From positions 1,178,001-1,242,000 of the forward strand of contig CAWGEA010000003.1 in assembly GCA_963821495.1 (NCBI GenBank): a stretch of DNA of 64,000 nucleotides, in the 5' to 3' direction. The notes beneath the pieces were generated by a model. It ran no database searches, was not told the DNA's origin, and saw only the letters and a list, made by a program, of their open reading frames with translations. Position 1 is the first letter of the stretch. Each line of letters starts with the position of its first letter. Shown here piece after piece: positions 24,586 through 32,114 of this stretch. The translations under genes were made by a program, and so were the position numbers. This DNA comes from AC-32 sp963821495 (GTDB taxonomy: Bacteria; Actinomycetota; Thermoleophilia; Gaiellales; Gaiellaceae).

Positions 24586-27500
24586 CTACGGCGTGACTCT
24601 CACCCAGTGGGCGTGCGACGGAACGCCGTCATTGTCCGTGAGGAACAACATGTACCAGCCCGGCGGGAGGATCCCTGGCTCGCGCGGCACGCGCAAGTCG
24701 AGCCGACACTGGCGCCGGCTGCCGCGGACGATTGGCAGGTCGACGAGGCGCTGCTCGGTGTCGCACGAGTGTGTCACCGCCAGCGGCTTGACCAGCTGAG
24801 CCCAGCGGATCTCCTGCGCGTTCGGCGTCTCGATCTGGATGCGGTCGCCGTGGGAGACTTGGTCAGGCGCGGAAGCGATCGAGGGGCGGGGCCCGCGGAA
24901 CAGGTACGGGGGGTGGAAGAGCTCGAGCCGGAGCTCGTCGTCGCGGCGGTTGGGGTTGGAGCCGGCGGTGATCACGCGGGCGTCGGGGAGCAGCAGGGCG
25001 ACCGAGTGGTAGAGGCGCGGCACGATCGCCTTTGCGGCTCGCCGGAAACTGTTCGACGCCGGGTCGTAGATCTCCGACTCGAGCTGCGCCGCCGCGATGT
25101 CCTCTCCCATCTGCCCGCCACCGCTGACGAAGATGGTGCGGTCGGGCAGGATCACCGTGTTCTGCATCGTGCGCGGGTGGATCATGTTCGGTCCGTTGAC
25201 GTAGTGCGGGGCGGCGACGCTCAGGTCGACGATGCTCGTCTTGTTCAGCGCGCCGGCGCCCGTGCCGCCTCCGCCGAAGACCATGACGCGCTGTGCCCCC
25301 GCAGGCGGCAGGATCACGCTCGACCCCATGCCGCGTCCGTCGGGCGGTGCCAGTCCCGGCACGGCGGTCATCGTGTTCGCCGTGACGTCGAAGATCGCAG
25401 GCGGCATCGGCCAGGAGTCGAAGTGGACGCCCGTGAAGAACACGCGGCCATCCCGCATCAGCAGCATGTTCGGATAGGCGGGCCAGTTCCCCGTCGGGGT
25501 CGGGATCGGGGTCCCCCAGCCGGCGTACTGGTCGAAGACCTCGAACGTGTGCGTCCAGTCGGTGCCGCCCGCCGCGAGCACCCGGCCATCGGCGAGCTCG
25601 ACCCCCGTCGGATACCACCGGCGGCCCTGCATGTTTCCGACACGGACCCACTCTTCGAGCAGCGGATCGAACACGAAAGCCGTGTCGAGACCGGTGAACC
25701 CGTAGTTGAGCGTCCCGCCGACGGCCAGGAGGCGACCGTCGGGCAGAAGAGCGTGGCCGCAGCAGAAGAAGTCCATCGGCGTGAACGGCGCGTGGAAGCC
25801 GCCGTTCTCGTAGTCCCAGACGACGCTTCGTAGACCGGTCGTGTAGAGCTCGTCGTTCCCCGAGCCCGCGAAGAAGAGAACCTTCCCGGTGTGCAGGACC
25901 GTGGCGTGTACCGCGAGCACCTGGGAGTCGCACGGCAGCAGCTCGAACACGCCCTTCTGGCGCGCGGCCGCCAGGTCGAAGCCGGACGCCCCGCCCATCC
26001 CCGGCATCCCGGGCATGTTCACGTGCGCTGGCTCCGTGACCCGCGTGATCACGTCGTTCCGACCGGGATGCTTCGGCGGTCGTTTCCTGGGCCTGCAACG
26101 GTCGATGTCGACGACGGGGCACTCGTTGAGCCCGTCGTCGAGCGGAAGGCGGATCGGCAGCTCCTTGACGGCCTGCTCGGTCACCCAGACGTGCTCCCGC
26201 GAGCGGACGAGGCCGGCGAGGCCCGCCATCATGTGCTCCTCGATGTGACAGTGGAAGAGAAAGTCGCCCTTGATGCGGAGTCGGCATGCGTCGTCGGGCG
26301 GATCGCACTGCAGCTCCTCGAGCTCGCAGGGGAGACGGAGGGCCGGCGGCGCCTCGGTGTCAGTGACGAACGTTTCGACCGGGCTCAACGCGTGGACGTC
26401 TGCAGCGCCTCCGGGCGGGGCCGGAAGGCGCCACCGGGCAGAGTGCGGGTGGAAGTTGTGCCAGACCCCGCCGACGTCGAGATTGAACAGGTACCACCGA
26501 AGCGCGTCCCCGCTGTCGACCTCGACTGTCGGGGTGTTCCCGACGAACGCGCGTCCGTTCAAGCAGAAGGTGGCGGCGCCGCCGCCGTCGGAGATCACGA
26601 GGTGGTCGTGGTTCGCCTGCGGCTCGTTGTTCGTCCAGGCGACCGTCCCGCCGGGTGCGACCGTCGCGTTCTGCGGCGTGAACTGATTGTTCTGGATCGT
26701 GACGGCTCGGTTCGCCGGCGCTCCCGCCTGCACCTGGATCGAGGCGGACATCATCGGCCCGTGGATCTGGCAGTGGTACCGGCAGATGCCCTCCTCGGTC
26801 GGGACGGTCAGGCCCGGCTGGGGCGGCAGCGGCCACGTCTGGCCTGGCGAGATGGTCGTGCTCTTGAAGTCGAACTGCAGGCCGACTCCCTGAAGCTGGT
26901 GCACGAACACCGGCACCTCGTGTCTCGGGCACGGCTTGCCCGGATCCCGGACGATCAGCCCGCCGAAGAGGCCGCGGCCGATGTTGACCCCGACCTCGTG
27001 GACGTGGTCGTGGAACGGCCAGGCACCGATCGTCTCGTCGTTGACGTCGTACACGTACGTCCAGCGACCGTTGGGCAGGATCTCGTCGCTGCGCGAGCCG
27101 TCCGTGCGCGCGATGCCGAACGGCCACGCGCCGTCGGAGTCGATCCCGTACTTGACCCCGTGGACGTGGAAGCTGTGACAGCCGCCGCTGTCGCCGTTGA
27201 GGACGTGGATGTAAAGGCGCTCGCCCGGCCTCGCGTACAGCAGCGCTCCCGGAATGCGCCGGTTCCACGGGGGCTCGTTGACGTCGGCCGCAATCAGCTT
27301 GTCGGTGCACGGGATCGTGTACCCGGGGTCGAGGTACTCCCGGTACACGAGCGCGTCGAGGAGTGTCGCGGCGATCTCGTCCGCGCTAACGCGGCCGAGC
27401 TCGTGGCCCGCGTTGAACATGCAGTCGCGCCCGTAATGGCGCGAGCAAACGATCGGAGCCAACGGGCTGTACCGAGTGAGCGGCTCGATCTTCAGGAAGA

Positions 27501-27612
27501 TGTGGCGCGGCCTCAGCTTCACCTCCGGCCTCCCGGTCGTGGGTTCCGCAGCCGCAGCACGCACGGCGTCACCGTGCGTGCTGAGCATCTCACGCTCGCC
27601 TCCCCTTGACAA
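24586..27612 (-). CDS. Multicopper oxidase fused to galactose-oxidase-like radical copper oxidase, 1008 aa
   Basis: Residues about 100-480 form a multicopper oxidase: HSFHVHG (146-152), FHDHVHE (200-206), HNFHPH (385-390) and FHCHIEEHMMAGL (453-465) supply type 1, 2 and 3 copper ligands, with Leu at the axial position. A plastocyanin-like segment (YHCQIHGPMM, 279-288) sits inside. Residues about 550-1008 are a seven-bladed kelch-type galactose-oxidase/glyoxal-oxidase domain plus a DUF1929 C-terminal domain. The radical-copper residues appear in order: Cys 617/618, Tyr 667 (RRWYPTG), Tyr 868-His 869 (RLYHS) and His 948 (VTHSCDTEQR). No signal peptide is evident. It would use O2 twice over, but the substrates are unknown. 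Confidence 0.85.
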   Translation of the reverse strand: MSRGGEREMLSTHGDAVRAAAAEPTTGRPEVKLRPRHIFLKIEPLTRYSPLAPIVCSRHYGRDCMFNAGHELGRVSADEIAATLLDALVYREYLDPGYTIPCTDKLIAADVNEPPWNRRIPGALLYARPGERLYIHVLNGDSGGCHSFHVHGVKYGIDSDGAWPFGIARTDGSRSDEILPNGRWTYVYDVNDETIGAWPFHDHVHEVGVNIGRGLFGGLIVRDPGKPCPRHEVPVFVHQLQGVGLQFDFKSTTISPGQTWPLPPQPGLTVPTEEGICRYHCQIHGPMMSASIQVQAGAPANRAVTIQNNQFTPQNATVAPGGTVAWTNNEPQANHDHLVISDGGGAATFCLNGRAFVGNTPTVEVDSGDALRWYLFNLDVGGVWHNFHPHSARWRLPAPPGGAADVHALSPVETFVTDTEAPPALRLPCELEELQCDPPDDACRLRIKGDFLFHCHIEEHMMAGLAGLVRSREHVWVTEQAVKELPIRLPLDDGLNECPVVDIDRCRPRKRPPKHPGRNDVITRVTEPAHVNMPGMPGMGGASGFDLAAARQKGVFELLPCDSQVLAVHATVLHTGKVLFFAGSGNDELYTTGLRSVVWDYENGGFHAPFTPMDFFCCGHALLPDGRLLAVGGTLNYGFTGLDTAFVFDPLLEEWVRVGNMQGRRWYPTGVELADGRVLAAGGTDWTHTFEVFDQYAGWGTPIPTPTGNWPAYPNMLLMRDGRVFFTGVHFDSWPMPPAIFDVTANTMTAVPGLAPPDGRGMGSSVILPPAGAQRVMVFGGGGTGAGALNKTSIVDLSVAAPHYVNGPNMIHPRTMQNTVILPDRTIFVSGGGQMGEDIAAAQLESEIYDPASNSFRRAAKAIVPRLYHSVALLLPDARVITAGSNPNRRDDELRLELFHPPYLFRGPRPSIASAPDQVSHGDRIQIETPNAQEIRWAQLVKPLAVTHSCDTEQRLVDLPIVRGSRRQCRLDLRVPREPGILPPGWYMLFLTDNDGVPSHAHWVRVTP

Positions 27613-27726
27613 ACGGCGTGCACCGGCGGTTAGCTCCTCGCAGCAGCGGACGGAGGCTCGGCTGACGGCGATGCGACTATCCCTGCTGCGGCTCCCACGT
27701 CCTCTCCCGCGGAGGCGCGGCTCGGC
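27613..27726. promoter_or_regulatory. Divergent promoter region of the copper-oxidase island
   Basis: These 114 bases separate the reverse-strand oxidase fusion from the forward-strand amine-oxidase-like pair, so both promoters must lie here or just inside the genes. I cannot point to defined hexamers or an operator. Confidence 0.4.
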
Positions 27727-28239
27727 ATGAGGCCGCTCACGAAGGCCCAGCGCGAGGCGGCGCTCACAGTGGCACGCAAGAACGCCGAGGTGAAGGCCGC
27801 CCTACGCGGCCGCTCGAAGGTGCTTTTCGTCGAGCCGAACCTGTCCGGCCGCGGCGAGGAGCATTCGGGGCAGGCAGTCGTGGGAGTGCACGACTATGCG
27901 AACAATCGCAGCGTCGTCGCGGTCGTCGACCCCGAGGCAAAGGAGGTCGTGGGCGTCGAGGCGGTGGCCGGGCAGCTCCAGCTGAGCGACGAGGAGCGGC
28001 GGGAGGCGAACGCGCTCGCAGGCAAGGACAAGCGCGTGCGCGACTTCCTCGCCGGGCGCTCGCTCGATCCGTTGACCCGCCTTTACTTCCCGCCGGGAGG
28101 CGATTCGTCGCACCGCTACGCGATCGTCTTTGCCCGGCCCGACACAAGCGAGCGGCGCTACGTCGTCGTCGACCTCACAGAGCGGAAGGTCGTCGACGTG
28201 CTCGAGGAGCTCGCCTCACGCGGGCCGCACGGAGGCTGA
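27727..28239 (+). CDS. Copper amine oxidase N-domain-like protein, 170 aa
   Basis: The protein begins MRPLTKAQREAALTVARKNA and has two similar halves: a helix followed by a beta sheet (VVAVVDPEAKEVVGVEAV, then YVVVDLTERKVVDVLEEL). The second half, LSDEERREANALAGKDKRV onward, matches the N2/N3 domains that precede the catalytic domain in copper amine oxidases, which end each domain in a YVDVVSKEV-type strand. It has no catalytic residues by itself. The next gene, starting two bases after its stop, resembles the C-terminal catalytic domain, so together they look like an amine oxidase split in two. This is my inference from motif order. Confidence 0.6.
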   Translation: MRPLTKAQREAALTVARKNAEVKAALRGRSKVLFVEPNLSGRGEEHSGQAVVGVHDYANNRSVVAVVDPEAKEVVGVEAVAGQLQLSDEERREANALAGKDKRVRDFLAGRSLDPLTRLYFPPGGDSSHRYAIVFARPDTSERRYVVVDLTERKVVDVLEELASRGPHGG

Positions 28240-28240
28240 C

Positions 28241-29104
28241 GTGCCGAGGATCAGGAAGAGCCACTGGGAGGTGAACTACTTCTGGTCGAAGGGCAGCGGT
28301 CTTCGGCTGGGCACGTGCAACTACCGCGGCACGAAGGCCATCCACACCGCGTCCGTCCCGTTCGTGTACGTGAACTACTGGGGCGACAGCTCTGGCCCGT
28401 TCACGGACATGCTGCAGAGCACGTCGAATGCAATCGAGGTGCGAGAGATCATGTTCGGCTTCGACCTCAAGGTGACGTACGACATCTACGGCGCCGACTA
28501 CCAGTACGACCACGTCTGGCGCTTCCTCGAGGACGGCCAGTTCAACTCGACGATCATCGTGCAGGGGCCGGGGGAGGAGGTGGACGGCCGCCACACCTAC
28601 CACGTGCCGTTCCGAATCGACCTCGACATCAGCGGCAGCGGTGGCGATTCGTTCCAGCGTCGCGGCTCGGCGGGCTGGGACGACGTCGAGCACGAGGGTC
28701 GCTTCGCGCCGACCTCGCCGCCGGTCTGGGACTGGCGCGTCCTCGACCACGCAAGCGGACGGAGCGCGTCAGCGCGGGCGCGGCAGGGCGACAACGCGGA
28801 GCTCTGGGCCTTGCGTTACCGCCGTTCCGAAGGCTGGGGGTCCTGGGGGGCGGCCGGAAGCGGCGCGCCTGGATCGCCCGGCAGTGTGCCGGCCATCTAC
28901 GCGGACGGGGCGCGCGTCCAGCGGACGAACGTCGTTCTCTGGTACATCGCACACATCGGCTCGGTCGCGATTCCAACAGCCTGCGGGCCCGCATTTCGCC
29001 TGGACGGCTACGGCGCACCGGCTCCTCAGGAGCCGCCCGCGCACGGCGAGATGCATCATCCGGGCGGGATGGAGATGCACGGCGGCCATCAACCCGACGG
29101 GTAG
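28241..29104 (+). CDS. Copper amine oxidase catalytic-domain-like protein, 287 aa
   Basis: Residues about 68-130 resemble the copper amine oxidase beta-sandwich: QYDHVWRFLEDGQF (88-101) lies where the cofactor motif NYDYxFxW of amine oxidases would be, and HTYHVPFRIDLDISG (118-132) matches the copper-binding HxH...RxDxDIDG strand. NVVLWYIAHIG near residue 230 matches the strand carrying the third copper His, but a Tyr replaces that His. The cofactor Tyr (89) is present with Gln in place of Asn. The first 270 residues of a normal enzyme are absent. The C-terminus is Met/His-rich (HGEMHHPGGMEMHGGH), suggesting metal binding. Activity is doubtful; a copper-handling role is possible. Confidence 0.6.
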   Translation: MPRIRKSHWEVNYFWSKGSGLRLGTCNYRGTKAIHTASVPFVYVNYWGDSSGPFTDMLQSTSNAIEVREIMFGFDLKVTYDIYGADYQYDHVWRFLEDGQFNSTIIVQGPGEEVDGRHTYHVPFRIDLDISGSGGDSFQRRGSAGWDDVEHEGRFAPTSPPVWDWRVLDHASGRSASARARQGDNAELWALRYRRSEGWGSWGAAGSGAPGSPGSVPAIYADGARVQRTNVVLWYIAHIGSVAIPTACGPAFRLDGYGAPAPQEPPAHGEMHHPGGMEMHGGHQPDG

Positions 29105-29231
29105 CGGCCTTGGACGGACAAGCCCGTACAAGCTGGCCCCATTCCGCCCAGGTGACCGTCGAGAGGCGAGCAACCGCCACAATCCTGCAAGCCTCTTCCA
29201 AAGAGAGAGCCGCTCTTTCCCGCGGGTTTCT
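29105..29231. other. Segment between the copper island and the left element end
   Basis: A GAGAGAGCCGCTCTTTC sequence at 29201-29217 could form a weak hairpin, but I do not call a terminator. The long forward frame crossing this region into the tRNA fragment has no protein character. Confidence 0.3.
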
Positions 29232-29279
29232 CGATGGAGCGTACCGGGATCGAACCGGTGACCTCCGGCTTGCAAAGCC
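29232..29279 (-). repeat. Left attachment site: 3' fragment of tRNA-Ala
   Basis: The 48 bases are identical to 42330-42377. Bases 29235-29279 equal nucleotides 29-73 of tRNA-Ala(TGC), from the anticodon stem to the 3' end, and the match stops one base after the anticodon stem (T at 29280 against G at 42378). There is no 5' half here, so this is the displaced 3' part of the target tRNA gene. Confidence 0.92.
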
Positions 29280-29497
29280 TGTTCCTAGTGAATCCGCGGA
29301 AGGCGGCTCTGAGGGCGAATCCGCCGATTTAGCAGGGGATTCAGAACCTCCATTACCCGGAGCTACCGGCTCCGATCGGCGCGAATCGGATCGCGCTGTG
29401 GGCCAGGCGTGGGATGAAACTGGCTCGGTAGACGACGACCCGCGTTCGCAGCGCGGGCCGTCGGATGACTCTTCGACTCAGCCTGAGGTAGCAGGCG
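29280..29497. other. Non-coding stretch inside the left element end
   Basis: The 218 bases contain near-repeats of AATCCGC (29291, 29322) and no convincing gene. A forward open frame runs through from the previous gene but changes to a low-complexity Ser/Asp-rich product. This stretch may hold the rep promoter or a replication origin; no iterons are visible. Confidence 0.3.
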
Positions 29498-30412
29498 ATG
29501 AGCCGTCCGGCTGAGCTTAGCGTCACTGTCTGCACGGGCAAGCCCGGCCGGGTCTGTCCTTCCTGCGGCGGCTCCCTCTACGGACGGATGCCGTGTAAGC
29601 GTCGGATCTGCCCGAGCTATGCGCCGCTGTGGGCCTATGACTGGCGCATCGTCCTGCTGGAGAACCTGATCGCCTACGCCGGAAAGGCCGTCGTCTACAC
29701 GCTCACACCGCCGGGCGCGATCGTCCTGCCCTGGGATCGTTCGCGTTGCGCACACCCCGTGGCGATGCCCTGCTCTGGCGAGCGTGGCTGCGTCATCGAG
29801 GAAAGGGCACGGATGCGCTGGAACGAGACCTGCCAGAAGCGAGCATCGCGGCTCTACGAGACGGCGCAGGCGGCGGTTCGGCGCGAGGTCGGCATGCGGG
29901 CGAACGTGCTCACGATTGCCAAGGAGGCGCAGAAGCGCGGCGCGGTGCACTTCCACTACGCCCTGGGGGTCGAGACCGCGCTCGAGCTGCGAGCGGCGAA
30001 GGCGTTCCGGCGACACCTGGAACGGCTCTCGCAGAAGCGGCGCTATTCCTTCGGGCACGTAAACGGGAAGTTCGTGCGGCCGCGGCCGGCCCGTGAAGCA
30101 GCCGCTTACCTGTCGAGCTACTTCCTCGGTGGGCGCGGTCACAAGGCGAAGCTGACCGAGGCGGTGCATAACCCGGAGCTGCCGCGAATGCCGCTCTACG
30201 TGTCCCGCCGGCTAACGCGCGTCACGAAGACGACGATGCGGAACAAGCGCCGGCAACGCCACGCCTGGGTCTGCCGCGCACGTGGACGCGGGATGCCCGC
30301 TTGGTGGAGCGACCTGGAGACGCGGGTCGACGTCCTCTCGCTCGGCGTACACGTGGAGGCGCGGCTTCAGCATGCGACGAAGCTGCGGGCGATCCTCGGG
30401 GCGAGTCCGTAG
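29498..30412 (+). CDS. Replication initiator-like protein (RepSA type)
   Basis: A 304-residue protein with cysteine knuckles near the N-terminus (CTGKPGRVCPSCGGSLYG, CKRRICPSYAP). A central domain has VVYTLTPPG and KRGAVHFHYALGVE, where His-Phe-His fits the HUH metal site of rolling-circle initiators, followed by RKR-rich YLSSYFLGGRGHK. Actinobacterial integrating elements and small plasmids use this kind of Rep for excised-circle replication. I cannot point to the nicking Tyr with certainty. It is the first gene inside the left element end. Confidence 0.7.
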   Translation: MSRPAELSVTVCTGKPGRVCPSCGGSLYGRMPCKRRICPSYAPLWAYDWRIVLLENLIAYAGKAVVYTLTPPGAIVLPWDRSRCAHPVAMPCSGERGCVIEERARMRWNETCQKRASRLYETAQAAVRREVGMRANVLTIAKEAQKRGAVHFHYALGVETALELRAAKAFRRHLERLSQKRRYSFGHVNGKFVRPRPAREAAAYLSSYFLGGRGHKAKLTEAVHNPELPRMPLYVSRRLTRVTKTTMRNKRRQRHAWVCRARGRGMPAWWSDLETRVDVLSLGVHVEARLQHATKLRAILGASP

Positions 30413-30769
30413 CGTCGCGCGGGGGCTCCGCCGCGGAAGCGGCGCGGCCACGCGTGATGCGATTCACACCGCGGAGGCCACCGCCTGTCCCCTGCTGCCG
30501 CTGCTCCGTAGTGCTGCGATGTGCCCCTCCACTGCATCGCCTAGTCACTGATCCTGACCGCTCGGGCTGGGGCTGTGGCCCGTCGGACGAGCGTCCACGA
30601 GGGCCGAACGCGGCCCGCAGGGCCGCTGGCTTGATCTTGTATGGCACGAGACTCACAAAGCGCCTCACGGGAGAAATTCGACTCTCTATCTCGTTGGCTT
30701 CAGGGAAAAGCCGCTCCCGGGTCCCTTGACAGCAGGGTTGGCCGGACGCAAGCGGCATCCCCGGCTGGC
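30413..30769. other. Non-coding region between rep and the PASTA array
   Basis: These 357 bases lie between the forward rep gene and reverse-strand array, so two transcripts converge here. A GC-rich dyad GCCGCGGAAGCGGC at 30431-30444 is the only clear structure. No frame has good protein character. Confidence 0.35.
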
Positions 30770-30970
30770 GTTCAGTCCTTGCGCCCGCGGCTGACAGGCT
30801 GACCTTCCCGCCTCCGCGCAGCACCGCGCCGAACTTGGGCTTCTGCGAGATCACGAGGCCCTTCCTCACTTTCGAGTGGGCGCGGCTCACTTTTCCCACA
30901 CGGCAGTTGACGCGGGCGAGCGTCCGCCTCCGCCGGCAGTGTCTTTCTCCTGACGTCCGGCACCTGTAGA
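30770..30970 (-). pseudogene. Remnant of a two-cysteine PASTA domain
   Basis: On the reverse strand, VPDVRRKTLPAEA can be read in one frame and LARVNCRVGKVSRAHSKV then GLVISQKPKFGAVLRGGGKV in another. Together they match the PASTA domain found at the end of the array genes, but with one frameshift and a decayed C-terminus (KVSLSAAGARTE instead of KVNLVVSKGRRR). It begins four bases after the LamG-gene stop codon, so it is probably the tail of a lost array member. Confidence 0.75.
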
Positions 30971-30974
30971 CGCC

Positions 30975-32114
30975 TTAGGGTTTCGCGATGCTGGCTGCGC
31001 GGCCGAAGACGCCGAGCGGATAGGCGAGCTTTCCGGGCACGTCGATAGTGCAGCGCCGACCGAAGGCCGGCGTTGCGGGATCCCGACAGTCAAAGAAATC
31101 AAGATGCGGCCCGTAGGCGCTATGCGTAACCTCGTCCGCGCTCCCGAGTTTGTTCCACAAGAGAAGCCCGGGCGCCGGCGAGGAACCCTCCTCGAAGCGG
31201 TCGCTGTAGTCGGTCTTGGCGTAGTCCCAGAGCTTCAAGTTGTCGACCGCGAAGGCGTCCGCGCAGGTGTCGTTGCAGCCTGCCACGTCGGTGAAGCACC
31301 TCCACCGACCCGCAGGACGACGGCTCGCGCACGGCGTGATGCCCCAGTCTCTCGCCTGCGACGCAGCGACGACCTCGCCGTTTACGTACAGGCGCACGGT
31401 GTCCAGGCTGCCCGCAATCCCGCTGCGGTCCCAGGCGCCGGCGACGTGGATCCAGCGACCGTTCAGCGTCGAAATCGGATAGCCCTCAACGCCGTCGACC
31501 AACGAGCGCGCGGCCACCACGTGGGCCGAGGTCCCGGGCGGGGGCTCAGCGCCGAAAAAGACGGAGAAGTGCAGCCGCGGGTCGCCGGAGTCGAGGCGGT
31601 CCTGGCTGAACAGCTGAACCTCGTCGACGCCGGTCAAGCTGTATGGACCACCGAAGATGCGATGGGGGTTGTGCTTGAACGGCACCGGGTCACTCGTCTG
31701 CCGGTACCAGGCCTCGACCGTCCCGTGCTCCGGGTTCAGGATCGAGTCGCGCAGGACTGCCGTGTGCAAGCGCGCCCCTGGGAAGTACGATCCGCCCGGC
31801 AGCGGTCCCTGGCTGACGAGGAGGTTGACCTTGCCGCGGCTCGGCAGCAGTGTGCCGGGCTTAGGCTTCTCCGAGATCACGCGGCCCTTCTTGACGATCT
31901 TCGAGTAGGCGCGGCGGATCTTCCCGACGCGGCAATGGGTGCGCGCGATCGCCCGCCTCGCTCCCGGCAGCGTCTTTCCCCTTACGTTCGGCACCACGCA
32001 ACGGCTGGTCAGCCCGGGGACGTTGTTCGTGATCGAGGCAGAGCCCGCCGCGACACCGAGCGCCAGGGCGACGCCGATGCAGGCGAGCAGGACGACTGAG
32101 CCTCGCGCTCTCAT
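30975..32114 (-). CDS. Secreted PASTA - LamG-like protein, 379 aa
   Basis: The N-terminus is a Sec signal (SVVLLACIGVALALGVAAGSA). One PASTA-type domain follows (residues about 35-110: CVVPNVRGKTLPGARRAI, CRVGKIRRAYSKIV, GRVISEKPKPGTLL). The rest is a concanavalin/laminin-G-like fold: GTVEAWYRQTSDP, DGVEGYPISTLNGRWIHVAG, and VRLYVNGEVVAAS are typical of LamG-type lectin domains. It should be extracellular and may bind glycans. Its start overlaps the stop of the FG-GAP gene by four bases. Here the PASTA domain is N-terminal, unlike its neighbours. Confidence 0.8.
   Translation of the reverse strand: MRARGSVVLLACIGVALALGVAAGSASITNNVPGLTSRCVVPNVRGKTLPGARRAIARTHCRVGKIRRAYSKIVKKGRVISEKPKPGTLLPSRGKVNLLVSQGPLPGGSYFPGARLHTAVLRDSILNPEHGTVEAWYRQTSDPVPFKHNPHRIFGGPYSLTGVDEVQLFSQDRLDSGDPRLHFSVFFGAEPPPGTSAHVVAARSLVDGVEGYPISTLNGRWIHVAGAWDRSGIAGSLDTVRLYVNGEVVAASQARDWGITPCASRRPAGRWRCFTDVAGCNDTCADAFAVDNLKLWDYAKTDYSDRFEEGSSPAPGLLLWNKLGSADEVTHSAYGPHLDFFDCRDPATPAFGRRCTIDVPGKLAYPLGVFGRAASIAKP

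Noticed and set aside
28315..29514. Long forward frame of 399 codons crossing the left attachment site
   Set aside because: It is a shadow of the amine-oxidase-like gene that runs on through the tRNA fragment; its composition is Arg- and Ser-rich and it would span an element junction.
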